Assembly (NCBI RefSeq): GCF_023091745.1
Contig: NC_068926.1
Location: 69,500,001 to 69,564,000, forward strand
Length of the DNA: 64,000 nt
Source: Budorcas taxicolor
Taxonomy: Eukaryota; Chordata; Mammalia; Artiodactyla; Bovidae
Direction of reading: 5' to 3'
Part shown: in pieces, positions 11,812 to 23,900 of the stretch
Position numbering within the stretch: the first letter of the stretch is position 1
Layout of the letters: the number at the start of each line of letters is the position of its first letter
Made by a program: the position numbers and the translations under genes
The notes under the pieces: model-generated
What the model saw: the letters and a program-made list of their open reading frames with translations, nothing else
Databases searched by the model: none
Told to the model about the DNA's origin: nothing

Positions 11812-12083
11812 TGGCGATGGCATCCCACTCCAGTGCTCTTGCCTGGAGAATCCCATGGACAGAGGAGCCTGGTGGGCTGCAGTCCATGGGGTCGCAAAGA
11901 GTCGGACACGACTGAGCGACTTCACTTCCACTTTTCACTTTCATGCATTGGAGAAGGAAATGGCAACCCACTCCAGTGTTCTTGCCTGGAGAATCCCAGG
12001 GACGGGGGAGCCTCATGGGCTGCCATCTACGGGGCTGCACAGAGTCGGACACGACTGAAGCGACTTAGCAGCAGCAGCAGCAA
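11812..12083 (+). repeat. Bov-A2 SINE dimer
   Basis: Two consecutive Bov-A bodies joined by TTTCACTTTCATGCATTGG, ending in a short AGC microsatellite, the usual Bov-A2 arrangement. Confidence 0.88.
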
Positions 12084-12129
12084 CATATAATGAAGTGGAA
12101 AAAAAAAATACATATCTACACACGTATAA

Positions 12130-12340
12130 GCTTCCCTGGTGGCTCAGAGGTTAAAGCATCTGCCTGGAATGTGGGAGACCCGGGTTTGATCCCTGGGTCG
12201 GGAAGATCCCCTGGAGAAGGAAATGGTAACCCACTCCAGTAATCTTGCCTGAAGAATCCCATGGAGGGAGGAGCCTGGTCCATGGGGTCGCAAAGAGTCG
12301 GACATGACTGAGCGACTTCACTTCACTTTCACACACACAT
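12130..12340 (+). repeat. Bov-tA SINE
   Basis: AGCTTCCCTGGTGGCTCAGA through GACATGACTGAGCGACTTC. Confidence 0.9.
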
Positions 12341-12464
12341 AATATTCACACACAGATAATTTTGTTTTTTACAAAGAGTCTGTATTACTCTGGAAAAACA
12401 TGAAAAATAACGATATTTCCATTTTGAAAAACTACCATCTGGCTGGAGGAGGAGGGAACCGTGG

Positions 12465-12540
12465 CTAGTCTGAACCATGCCCCACCTCGCTGTGTGACCT
12501 GTGTAGGCAAGCCACCCTCTCTGAACCTCAGTGTCCAAAA
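12465..12540 (+). repeat. MIR fragment
   Basis: GTGTGACCTGTGTAGGCAAG and CTCTGAACCTCAGTGTCC match the MIR core order. Confidence 0.5.
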
Positions 12541-13364
12541 GCAGGGGAGAAGCAGCAAGGGTCTGGGACAGAGAAGAAGCTGAAAAGTGTGAGCCACACA
12601 GTTGAAAGGGCAGATGGAAAGGTTGGCTCTCCATCCAGGAGCGCTGGGGGACTAACTTGCGAGAATCTAGAAGCTTCCTCTCTGAGACCCTCTGCAGTGG
12701 GGTGCTGGAGTAGAGAAGGGGAGGATCGCAGAGACATTTCAGCTTGCAGGACCACCTCCGAAAGTGTCAAGGAGCCCTGACGGCTTGCTCCTACCGCCCC
12801 CACCTGGCTGGGGGGATGGCTGCAGCTAGGTCGGGGGTCTGGCAGCTGACTAAGAAGAGGTCAGTGTACTTTGATGACTCAGAAGATTTTCTGATCTTGC
12901 AGTCAGTCACCTGTTTCCATGACGCCTAATGGCAAACACACCTGCAACCACAACAGATAACCTTTGGTGTCACCTGCTAGCTTTGCAATGGTGGGCTCCG
13001 CCCACAGGTCTTCTTACGTTGACAGACAAGATCACCAGCCCTCCTGATGAAAGATTTGAGTCACCCCAAAACAGCCCTAACTGAAGAGTTAGGTTAACAA
13101 TATGGATTAACCCAGCGGTCAGTTGCTTCTGTATCAGCTTCAGAACTCCTGAGAACCCCGGAGGTGAGTGTGTGGGCATTGGCACTACCATCCTCTGTAC
13201 CTTCTAGCATGACTGAAATGTTTCTTTAAAAAGGTATGTCATGCACTTATTTGCATAATAATATGTAAAATATAAAGGTTTTTCCAAAGGAGCTGAGCAG
13301 TTGCTAGGTACAATGCCCTGGATCTGCCCGCCCGCCTTGCTAATCCTGGAGAGGTTTGGCTAGA
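12541..13364. other. Non-coding, no repeat or gene recognised
   Basis: Unique DNA with no exon-like frame. Confidence 0.5.
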
Positions 13365-13480
13365 AATCTGGCTCCAGCACTCCCAGGCTGGGCCACCTGG
13401 GGCAGGTGACCTCCCCTCTCTGAACCTAGGTTTTCTACCAAATGGGGATACCACGAACTTCCGTGAGGATCAAACGGGAT
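13365..13480 (+). repeat. MIR SINE
   Basis: Sense MIR: CTCCAGCACTCCCAGGCTGG, CTGAACCTAGGTTTTCTACC, AAATGGGGAT. Confidence 0.6.
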
Positions 13481-13609
13481 GGGGCATGTGGAGCCCTTTG
13501 CACACACCTCGGATGATTATCCTGACCCTTCTAGACCCACCAGGCAGGAGAGGCAGCACCCGCCAGTGCAGTCTCCTGAGACCACCTCCCCACTCCAGCA
13601 CCCACATAC

Positions 13610-13725
13610 CTCCCATGCTCCAGAGCCAAGGTCCCCATGTCCCAGATTTCACATCTGAGAAAACCAAGGCACAGGGAGGGAATGACTTGCCTGGAGTCCC
13701 ATGGCAAGTCTGGGTATTACTGGGA
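13610..13725 (-). repeat. MIR fragment
   Basis: CACATCTGAGAAAACCAAGG then AATGACTTGCCTGGAGTCC fits an inverted MIR. Confidence 0.55.
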
Positions 13726-14439
13726 TCAATATTACTGGGGGTGCCCAAGCCACACCTCATCGCTGCCCTGGGGCTAGCGGGCAGGAGAGAGGTTTCTTCT
13801 GGACCCCCATTTCCTCTGAACCATCACTCCTCACCAGGCGATTCCCCGACCCCAGCCCGCTGACCCCTGTGGGCACTCTGCTCCCTGTCTGGAGTGGGGT
13901 ATGGCTTCTAAATGGGGATGGTCCATATTCCTTGCTCAGTCTGAGGGGCGCAAAAAACTCTTCACAAGCCTGCTGCCGTGCCTGGAATCCCAACATCTGT
14001 GTATCCTTCTCCCAGGTTAATCACTGCCACTTTCACCAGGGTGACACGATCAAGTCCCTTAGAGCCCAGAGGGAGGGACACACTCCTCCCTTTGCTGGAT
14101 TGGACCCCCGCCCATCAGACCAGCGATGCACCAGAGGCCGGCAGGCTTCTTTGTCCGCAGGGCGCTTCCTTCAGGCAGGGCTCTGCCTGAGTGAGAAGCA
14201 GGGAGGAAGCGGCCCGAGGGGGCAGCTGGGAACAGGGCTCTGTTGTTTCTGCTCCCAGGGCAGCAGCCTGCCCACCCCCCGAGTGTCAGGCAGAGCTGGG
14301 AGCTAGGGGGACACGCGGGGCAGGGTCCTGAGCTGGGGGCTGGGGGCAGCCAAGGCAACTCGAAGAGGCTAGGACCCCACAAAAGGAGCAGAGAAGAGAG
14401 AGATCTTGAGCAAGTCTGGGGTCCTGAAACGGGGGCTCG
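13726..14439. other. Non-coding, no repeat or gene recognised
   Basis: GC-rich DNA. Overlapping frames on both strands look like chance open frames. Confidence 0.5.
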
Positions 14440-14580
14440 GGCACGTCTCTGAATTTGGAGTCCGTTTAGCCACATCTGAACTGTGTGACCCTGGGAAAGT
14501 CCCCAAATCTCTCTGAAGTTCAGTGTCCCCGCTGGGATCACAGAGTTAGTAATTATGGCTCCTCCGAGGGGTAAGGTACG
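14440..14580 (+). repeat. MIR fragment
   Basis: CTGTGTGACCCTGGGAAAGT and CTCTCTGAAGTTCAGTGTCC match the sense MIR core. Confidence 0.55.
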
Positions 14581-15399
14581 GTGCAGCCGCACAGCGACTG
14601 CTTCGGCGCAGGCCTGCCCACGGCCTTGCCCTCTCTGGGCCTTAGGTCAGTCACCCTCTTCGTGAAGGGAGAGGTTGGATCCGCCCATCTGGACCGTCCT
14701 CCTGGGGATTTCCATGGTGCCTGTCACCTGGGCAACCCAGGTGATCAGGTGTCGGGCCTGCCGCCCTCTCGCCTTCCCTCCCGCTGCTCCGGGTTACTGC
14801 AGCCAGCTGTGTGCCCATCACCTCTCCTGCTCTGTGCAGGTGGGAGGGGGGTCCCCGCTGGGAAGGGACCACAGCCTTTCTCTGTGCTGCTGCCAAAGCA
14901 CTGGCTTGGTACCAAGGTGGGCAGACCAAGCTGGACCCCTTTCTGAGCACTGGTCCAGGAAACACGGGAGTTGCTGGCTTAGCTAGGGGACCCTTCTCGG
15001 ACCCCAGAGATTGCCCTGCTCCCTCAAGTCTTTCCTGGGTGGCCTTGCCCGCCAAGTGGCAGAGGACAAAGCCTTCCACAGGCAGGGGGGATCCAGCCTT
15101 TATCCTGACGCCCAGCCCCTGCTCTGACCGCCCCTCTTCTGGGGAGGGCTGGTGGGAAGAGGGAACATCCCCGCCTCTCCTCCCTCTGGCACCCTGTCCA
15201 AGATAAATGATTAATGAACACCCAGCTCCGGCCCAGCTCCCGCCCCACCCACCCCAAGTCAGGAACTGGGTAAACCCTGGAAACAGGAGCCGGGGGAAGA
15301 AACAAGGAGGGCCGGGTGAACACCAACCTGCTCCCCATCAGGCTCCAGTCTTCCCACCCTCTGTCAGCCGGGATGGGCGCACGGACCCTGGAGCGGTAG
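14581..15399. other. Non-coding flank of the CpG island
   Basis: GC-rich unique DNA with no coding exon or SINE recognised. Confidence 0.45.
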
Positions 15400-15990
15400 A
15401 GTACCTCTCGGGTCCAGAGTCTGGCGCACGCAGCCCCAGTTCCGGGGCGTGGAGCAGCGCGGCCGGGACCCCAGGGGGTAGAGTGAGGCAGGGCACAAGC
15501 TGGTGGTGGGTGCCGGGCCCCCAGGACATACCTTGTCCCGGTCCTTCTCGGGCTTGGCGTGCAGCTTCGGCCACGGGCCGCGCCGCCCGGGCGCTTACTA
15601 AGGCGGCGGGGCGTACCCGCCGGGTCCCCCCGCTCGGCCGGGCCTGGACCATGCTCCCGCCCCCGCCGCCGCCGCCGCGCCCGCTCCGGCCAGGTGCGGC
15701 CGCCAGCCTGGCCCTGCCCCCGCGCCCCCCCACCCCGGCGCCGCGGCCAATGGGTGCCCCGGGCCTCAGCCCCCTCCCCGGCCCTCCGCGCCCGCCCCGG
15801 GCGCACAGAAGCCGCATTCAGCCCGCCGGGGCGCAGCGTCGCGCCCCCGCCGCGGGCCCAACAAGGCGCGTTTGTCTCAGATGCGCCAACGGGGCCATTG
15901 TCCCGCCGCCGGACCCCGAGGCTCGGCCGATCTCCCGGCCACGGAGGGGATTCGAGGGTGCCTGGGGAACGGGGTGGCGTGGTGATGGTG
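15400..15990. promoter_or_regulatory. CpG island, candidate upstream promoter of GAL3ST1
   Basis: Very GC- and CpG-rich DNA with a GCC-triplet run (about 15660-15680) and a CCAAT box at 15747-15751. On the minus strand GACAAG|GTATGT at 15530-15535 is a good splice donor, so a non-coding first exon (about 15532 to 15680) leaving leftward is plausible. It lies about 1.5-2 kb past the PES1 3' end, where remembered human gene order places the GAL3ST1 5' end on the same strand as PES1. No coding exon of that gene lies in the window, so the assignment is by synteny only. Confidence 0.5.
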
Positions 15991-17484
15991 ATGGCAGCCC
16001 AGCTCTGGGGAGGAGGCGGCTACTCCAGTTGCTTAACTTATCTTCAATGGAAGGTACGGCCTCTGGCTCCGGAGCCAGTGCAAACTGGGGACACAGCTTT
16101 TTTTTTCGCATCTGAAATGAGAGGAGTAGGGGCTGACCCCACTTCCCCAAGGTCCCCAGCAGGGCACAGTGCATCGGGATGAGGGCACCCCATTCAGGAT
16201 CTGACTTTTCCCGGTCCTAGGCTTTCCTCCTTCGCCCCAGAGGATCAAGCCCAAGGAAGGGGACTCATGACTGCCTGGAGCTGGGAATGCTCAGCTCCAG
16301 CTGTGGGCAGTGCAAAACCAGCCGGTCACCCAGTGGGGCATAAGCCACGTCAGAGCCCCACTGCCCCCGCCATTACTGGGTGACTCTGGAATGGGGAAAA
16401 TTCCACATCAGCATGACTGCCAGGAACTTTTCCGTATCTGATGGGCTTGCTGGCTCTCCAGCCTCCACGGCGCTGGGGTGCACACGCACCCAAGCACGCT
16501 CAAGGTATTCCCTCGGGCTGCAGACTTTGGTTCCAGGGGCCCTGACCATAGAAGAACACCACCCCCTCCCCTGCTACTATGAAGCATGTCAGTGGAATGG
16601 CTCTCTTTGGACACCCACAGCGAGGCCCAGGAGCCCAGGCTTCTCCTCGGCCTCAGCCTGAGAGCCTGCGCAAGCTCCTGCCTCCCCCTGCACGTGCTGG
16701 GTCTCAAGACACTGCCCTGAAGACTTCTGTAGAGCCCAGATGCTTCTATAGAGTGAAGGGCGTAAGGCCAAGGCCCTCAGGCACCTAGATTTGGGCAAGG
16801 AGAAGCCCAGTTCCAAACCCCCAGGTCCCCACCCTGGCCCTGCTCCTGACAGCACGTGGCCTACAGTAGACAGAGCGGGGCTGGGGCAGGCGGTGGCTCA
16901 GAATCTCCCTGCCTGACCGGGGAGGGATTGAGTGACCAGCCCATGGCCCTGGCTCTGCCACGGGGCACCGGCAGTCCAGATGGGGCACTGCCAGAGTCAA
17001 GTGGAAACTGGAAGGATGGCCCGGCCCAGGTTATAAGCCAGGCTGCTGGCAGAGCCACGCTGGGGTCCCCGGCAGCTCTGCCCACAAGCCCGCCAGGTGC
17101 CGTGGCCCCTCCACTCAGGCCCCACAGACGCGTAGACACTGGCTCTCGCCTCCAGGGGAGACTGCAGCAGGAAGTGACAGTCATGCTGGGGGTTCGCCGA
17201 GCGCTTTGCCTACCAGACACGCCTGGTACTAGTGAGTCTCTAAAGCGTCACTGAGCCCACCACACACACCCGGGACAAAGGCGCCAGAACTTCCACTCTC
17301 AGCTTACATGTGAGGAAGCGTTTCACAGAGCAAAGGTCTCCAGGCTGGAACGTGGGGTCCACGGACATCCAGAGGCGTCTGGGCAGTGACCGGCCCTCTC
17401 AGTGAGAACCGAGGGCTGGAGCCCAGGGTACAAGGTAGCCCTTCTCCAACCCCAGGAAAGCTTGTGAACACAGGACTCAATTGG
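15991..17484. other. Intergenic interval between CpG island and PES1 3' end
   Basis: About 1.5 kb with no SINE and no exon that I can support. This is unusually repeat-poor for the window, consistent with promoter-flanking sequence. Confidence 0.5.
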
Positions 17485-17899
17485 CTGCACAACTCCAGCT
17501 GTTTATTAACAAATGCTTCCCCACCTTCTGCCCGTCACACACGGGGCCAACCGCGTGTGGGGGAGGGGGTGCGGAAAGCCAGGGTGAATGGGAGCAGTCG
17601 GGGAGGGGCAGGTCGGGCTCCCCCACCCCCATCCCGTGGCACTTGGCTCCTGGGAGCCTGACGTCTGGCCAGGCACAGAAGCCTCTCCTCTGCGCAGCCA
17701 CCTGCTGGGAGCGCCATCCAAGGGAGGCCGGGGCTGCCTGTAGGCCCAGCCAGAGAGCGAGCGGAGGCCAGGGCTGGCAGAGAGGGGAGAGGGGCTGACA
17801 GCAAGCAGTGGAGGCCCGTCACCTCGCCCAGGCCCGCCGGTGCCTGCGCCCAGCCCCACTGCTGTGAGCTGGCCTCGCCTGATGAGAAGCCACTGCCGC
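17485..17899 (-). other. PES1: PES1 3' untranslated region
   Basis: This non-coding part of the last exon runs from the TGA to just past a canonical polyadenylation hexamer. It is GC-rich with no repeat recognised. The exact cleavage site (about 17480-17490) is inferred from the hexamer. Confidence 0.75.
17502..17507 (-). terminator. PES1: PES1 polyadenylation signal AATAAA
   Basis: Minus-strand AATAAA (plus-strand TTTATT) lies about 400 bases beyond the stop codon. It is the only canonical hexamer I see in that interval. Confidence 0.8.
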
Positions 17900-17983
17900 T
17901 CACAGTGCTCGCAGCTTCCTGGCCTTCCTCTCCGATCTCACAGCCTCGTCATGGGCTTTCCGCTTCTCTGCCAGTTTGTTGGC
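17900..17983 (-). CDS. PES1: PES1 coding exon 15 (residues 576-602 and stop)
   Basis: The acceptor is TCGCAG|GCC. It encodes [20 protein letters not shown] and then ARKLRAL before TGA at 17902-17900. The final residues differ from the human ending I recall. The 3' UTR continues to about 17485. Confidence 0.94.
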   Translation of the reverse strand, partial: ANKLAEKRKAHDEAVRSERKARKLRAL

Positions 17984-20900
17984 CTGCGAGGAGGAAGGGG
18001 AGAATTAAGCTATGATGGGCGGGAGGAAGGCGGGATGGGGACTCCCCCTTCTCCTACTCAAGGCCACCCCTTAAAAGCAGAGCTTCCAGAAAAGCTAACG
18101 GGCAAATCGTCACGGGGAGAAAGCAAATCGATCCAAAGAGCCTCGGGTGAGGAACCGGGTCTTCACTCTGCCTTTATGACTGTTACCTCACGGGCCACCA
18201 GCAAGCCAGGAGGACCGCAGGCTCCCAGGGCCGAAGGCCACTGCCCCACTGCCCCGCTCCGCCTGGGAAAGCAGGGGCCTTTCAAACCTTCACCAGGAGC
18301 TGCTGGAGGGGTCGGCCTGGAGTAGTCATTCGCCTGGGCCATTTGGCATGATCTATTTCCAAAACAGGCAGGCCTTTCCACCTGGCAATTACACACCTAA
18401 GAATTTACCCTGCAGAGAGGCCCTTGGAAGTAAGGCGGAGAGGTGCTCAAGAGTGTTTTCTGAGAATGACTAGAAAAGGGGGACAGTCTAGCCCTGTCAG
18501 CGGGCACTGTGTGACGCCATGGACGGCTCACACGAAATGACAAGCACAGCAGAATGGCCTTCAGGCAGACCAGACCCTGGAGACACTCTGGGTGTGAGTC
18601 CACCCACCACCCCCAAAAAGCAAGCATTACAATAAAGAGAGCGCCAGGAACTTTTCGGCTTCCCAGCGCACATAAGAGTTCTGTTCATGCTACGCTGCTG
18701 TCTGTTCAGCAGCGTGTAGCCCGGTGTCTACAAACACCATCCATACACAGTCTTTAAAACAGACTGCACTGCTGAAAAAATGCCACCCACCATCTCAGCC
18801 TTCAACGAAGTCTTTTACTGATGGTAACATCAAAGAACACGGATCACACATTACTACAACAGAGAATTATGAAAAAGTCTGAAATAGTGTGAGAATTACC
18901 AATGTCACTGGTGACGGCGAGACATGACATGAGAAAATACTGGGAAAATGGGGCTAAACAGACTTGCTCCACATAGAGCTGCCACAAACCTTCCCTTTTC
19001 TACAAACACCGCATCTGTGAAACACAGTAAGGCGCAGTGCTGTCTGCATGGCACGTGTGTGTGCGCTGAGTCGCTTCAGTCGTGTCCAACGCTCAGTGAC
19101 CCCATGGACTGTAGCCCACCGGGCTCCTCTGTCCATGGGATTCTCCAGGCAAGACTACTGGAGTGGGTTGCCATGCCCTCCTCCAGGCTGCACAGCATGA
19201 TGCCCCCCCGAATAACACCCGTGTTATTACATGCACAAAAGAACACTGGGGGGCTGTCAGCACAGACCACCGTGCAGGCAATGCGGCCTGAGCCACCTTC
19301 CCACCCCTCAGGCTCTGCTGTACACAGCACTCTCTCAGAGATTTTCCCTGGCCCAGAGTCCGCCCAGGAGAGCCACCAGGCCTGGAAGCTCATCTGTGAG
19401 GCCCCACCTGGAGCCTTAGGCTGGGAGGTGGGGCGGGGAGACTCACCTCGCGGACTCTGCGCTTCCTGCCGAACATGATCTTGTTGTAAAGGTACTTCTC
19501 CCGCTTCTTCATCGTCATGATGGCCAGGCGCTTGGCCTCGCTCTCCTCCTCCTGGGCCAGCCGCTGCTTGTCCTCCAGCTTCACTGTGCCTGCCATCACC
19601 CTGGGCTTCTGGGGACACAGGGAGGACGCTGCTGGGGACAGGCTGACCCCACACTCCACCTCCCGCCCTCTCTGGCCCCCGCCCTTCTGGCACCAAGACG
19701 GCTGGGGGGGTGGGGCGCCGCTTCCGGGGCTGAGACCCTGGTCCACGCCCGGGTACCTTCCCCTCCAGCCTCTGCTCCTCCGGGGCGGTGAGCTGGGCCT
19801 CCGCCTTCCCCTCCAGCCTCCGCCCCTCCAGGGTGGTCAGCCGGGCCTCTTCCTCCTTCTCCGAATCAGCCTCCATGTCCTCCTCCTCCTCCTCTTTTTC
19901 TTCCTCTTCCTCGCCATCACCGTCGTCTTCCTCCTCATCCTCCTCCTCGGATTCATTCACGTTTCCTACAAAGAACAAGAATTCTGTACCCTGGGGTCTG
20001 CTCTTCCCCTCGCGGTGTGAGAACCTGCACTACAGACCTTCCGGGCAGAGCAGGGCTGGCTCGGCCACGGCCCCCCAGCACCTCCCCCCGGGCCCAGCTG
20101 CCTTCAGAGCAAGCTCCAGGCCCCCCACCCCTCAGCTCTGCTGCCTCCCACGGAAACTTCCAGACCATTTTGCTCAGCTACGCTGGACACCAATTGACAC
20201 GTGACTCTAGGACACAAACACCTCCTCCTCCTAAGCCGTGTCACTCCGAGGAGGGCTTACAAGGTTTTGTGTCCCCACTGACTGCCCAATTCTCTGGAGC
20301 GTGCCACCTCCGTAGCCAACCAGGGAAGCGGCCAGCTGAGGCCTGGGAGCCCAGGCGGGCCTGGAGGAGCCTGCCCAGCCCGCCCGGTCCAGCCTCCTCC
20401 ACGCACCTGGGTGCTCGCCCCGCTGCAGGGCCAGGAGTTTCAGTTTCTCTGGAGGCACATAGTCGCCTTCCTTCTCTGTTACGAAGGGCGAGAGGTGTGG
20501 GGGCAGCTGCACCCCGGGGAAGTAGTCTGCCACAGGGAGGAGGAGCCGGGCATTCACTGAGTCAAACACCCACTGGGGCTGCACGTAGTACCTGGCGGAG
20601 GGCGAGAGTGGAGAAGAGTCACGGGGCCCCCGAGGACCCGGCTGCAGGGCCCTGGACGCAGACCTCCGCCCCCAGAAACCCAAACACGTGGAGGAAGAAG
20701 AGGACCTCGGGGGCCTACCTGCCGATGACCGGGGTCTGCTGCCCAGGCCGGTCGACAATCTGGTGGGTGATGCCGGGGTCTGTGACGTCATAGGTGGCCC
20801 CGATGCACAGAGATTTGTCCCAGGACACGATCCCCCCAAAACTCCTACAGGCACAGGGGGAGCCCACGAGGGTCCTCAGGCACAAGCTCACCCTCCCAGA

Positions 20901-23900
20901 ACACACCTGTTCGCCCCCACAGGGTCCCCAGTCCAGAGTGGGACCCAGCCGGCACGGTCAGGCCCCCACCTGATGACGAAGGCCAGGGCCTCTCGGGGCA
21001 CCTCGCGGTTCAGGAAGAACTTCAGGCCCTCGAAGAGCTTCTTGTGCTTCTCCTGTGCCTCCAGCTCCTTCCTGCGGTCCTCCTCCTGTGCCGCTATCTC
21101 CTGCCGAGAGGAGGGGCCGCTCACGCTGTCGGGCCCGCCCGCACCCCCACGGGAGGCAGAGGCTAGAGATGAGCCCCTCCCCAGCTTCCTCCTAAACCCT
21201 TCAGGGCCCCCGGCCCGCCTCCAGAAAGCCGCGCAGCACTCACCCCATCAGCAGGAAACTCGTCCACCTCAGCTTCCTCCTCCTCCGTGGGCACCACCAC
21301 GCGGGCCAGACTGGCACTGAGGGCGGCCAGTTTCTGTGGAAAGAAGCGGGGCCGTAGAGATGCTGCTTGCGGGCGGGGGTGGGGGCAGCATGGGGAGGGG
21401 GAGCACTGACCGCTCTGGGACAGCCGTCGGTGGGCTTGGGTTCTGGGGGACGCAGGGCCGGCACTGGAAGCCCCTCTCACCTCCAGAGAGCTCTCTGAGT
21501 CCAGCGCATAGGCGTCTTCGCTGGTCTTTGCTTCTGTGTGGACCTGACTCTCTAGCTGGGAGGCGGGGTGGGGACAGTCAGAGAAGGGAGGCCCCAGTCC
21601 CCACCTCCCTGCGGGCAGAGGCTGGGCCCCCCGGCCCGCCGGGGGACGGGCCTACCTTGGGCGGGTAGTGCAGGTTGAGAGACTGGTAGAGGCGGAAGTT
21701 GACGAAGCCCAGCAGCGTGGTGTAGAACTCGGTGAATGTGGCCATGACCCTGTAGTCCACGTCTGTCGGGTGCTGCGGACACAGCAGGCGTGCAGGCGGT
21801 GTCAGTGCAAGAAGCACACGGACAGCCACCCGGAGTGGGGGCTCTGGCTGCCCTAGGACCAGGCGGGTCCTGGGGGCTGCCCTGCCTTCAGAGCTCAGCC
21901 TCTTGGCAAGAGTCCAGGGGGTCCCCACCCAGGAGCATCCTGGGTACCAGTCAGGCTCTGGACAAGTGTCCCAAGGGTTGTCCTGGAGGCCAGGGCCAGA
22001 TCCCCGCTAGTGGTGAGAAAGGGAAGCCTTTGTCTTGAGGTGCCCAGTACTGGCTGATGCCCACTGCCCCCTCATTCTGCAGGTCAGACTTTCACCCTGC
22101 AGAGGCCGCTCACACCTGCTCCACCGCCCAGCTCACAATTTTCATTTACTGTCTTCTCTGGGGCTAGCCCGTGAGCACCTGGGTGACAGTTGGGCAAGGC
22201 GGCCCTGGAACAGCCCACCTGCCTGGATAGGGGCAGTTGGGTCAGTGGTCGGATGGCACACTGCACCCACAAGCCCTGGCGGGACCTTTGGGACCAATAC
22301 TCAGACTCTAATGACCCTGCCTCAGGCTCAAACCAAAGGCATAGCCCGAGGACCTGGGGCAGGCCGGGCGGCCGCCTGGCCCACCCTCAGGGTGCTCCTG
22401 AGAAACATTGCCTGCCTGGGCAAAAACAGAGCACAGTCCCATCTGTCCCCTCATTGATACCTCGGTCCTTCCAGAGGCCTGGGGGCATGTGAGTAGGACT
22501 TCCCCACGGCCCGGCAGCCCCCTGAACCCCACTACCTGCCTGGGTCCTGCTGCTGGGAGCCCAGCACTGGCTGTACAGGGGGGTGGGGGGGCACATACGA
22601 GGGCCCCAGCTGTGACCCAGCCCGGGTCCCCCATCCTCCTGCTGGGCGGAGGCAGCGGCAGTGAGCTGGCCAGAGAGGGAGGAGGAAGGGGCGGCCCATG
22701 CCCTCCCCCATGCCCCCAGCACCAGCTGTGTGGAGGCCAGCCACCATAGGGCCCTATTCACCCCCGCGGGACAGACAAAGGCCAGTCTGAGCAGCGCGTG
22801 GGTGGGACATCAGAGAGCAGGAAGGAGAGGGAGGGCTGGGGAAGGAGGGAGGGCGGGCAGGAAGGATCAGGGAGAGGAGGGACAGGGCAGGGCATAAGCA
22901 GGGAAGAGCACGGACTCGCACACGCCGGCCCCCGGGGCAGACACGGGCTGCTGGGGGCCAAGCACCTCTTACCCACGGAGGCTGCCACCGATCCCCACTG
23001 CCGGGCCTCAGAGGGCTTCCAGCCAGCAGCCCCCCAGCCCAGCCCAGACTAAGGAGCAGGGAGGGACCCAGCGGACCCCGACTATGAGCTCAGGCTGGAG
23101 CACCCGCTCCCCGGGCAGCAAACCCACCATCTAGCCAGGTCTAGATGAAGCAGGAAGCGGGCCCCACATGGGCCCACCGCACGAAAAATCAGTTGTGACC
23201 CTGTGGGGCTGACAACCCCCATCTGGAGGCCAAGCCAGCATTTCCCCTCATGGATCCTGCCTCAAACCCCCCCAGTCTAAAAAACAGAGAAAGCAGAGTG
23301 AGGAGGACCCCACGGGTCGGAGGCAGGCTGGGCTCTAAGTAAGGCCGTGCACACAGGCGCACTCGGCCTGGCCTGGTCACTCTTCTTTCAGCGACCCCTG
23401 TGGACCAGGCACTGTGAGAGCTCTTCTCCCTCAAATCCTCACAACAAAGGCTTAGAAGTGCAGGCGCCTTATTAAACGCGGCAGAGAGGTAGGGGAACGT
23501 GCCCGAGGCCAACTAGCCAGCAGGTACGGCAGCCAGGCTGGCTCAGGCTCCTGTTACCACACACTACCCCCACCCTCGCCACCCCACCAGACCGGCACTC
23601 AAGACCCCAGCTGGTTCTGCAGGACACGACGATCCCCTCCCTGCCCACCCCCTCGTCTCTGTCTAGGAACTGGAGAGGGAGCCACGGCCCGGCACAGACC
23701 CTCCCCGGGGAAACACTCACGTCGTGGGAGAAGGTGTAGGGCGTGATCCACACGATCGGCTGGCCCAGCACCTCGGCCTGGTAGTAGATGCCTTTGATGG
23801 ACAGGAAGACCTGTGGAGGAGCGGGACGGTGTGTGAGGGCCCCAGGCGGCGGGGGGATGGGGCGGGCGGGGAGAACATGAGGCCCCTGGGTGTCGGGGCC

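Larger units (their letters stand above)
11345..12440 (+). repeat. Old L1 3' region interrupted by three SINEs
   Basis: Pieces at 11345-11536, 11740-11810, 12084-12130 and 12340-12440 read in order as an ancient L1 3' segment (CACTTCTACCTATGGGAATT, CAACCTCAGTGTCCAACAGG). Younger SINEs split it. Confidence 0.5.

Noticed and set aside
13701..14592. Roughly 200-codon frames on both strands
   Set aside because: No recognisable domain, no matching splice sites, and MIR fragments lie within or beside them.
15024..16115. Overlapping 260- and 302-codon frames in opposite directions in the CpG island
   Set aside because: Stop codons are scarce in such GC-rich DNA. There is no family resemblance and both strands are open together.
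19076..19978. A 300-codon minus-strand frame read as one protein
   Set aside because: It begins in the intron just before PES1 exon 13 and reads through intron 13, past exon 14 and into a SINE. Only 19757-19965 is coding in that frame.
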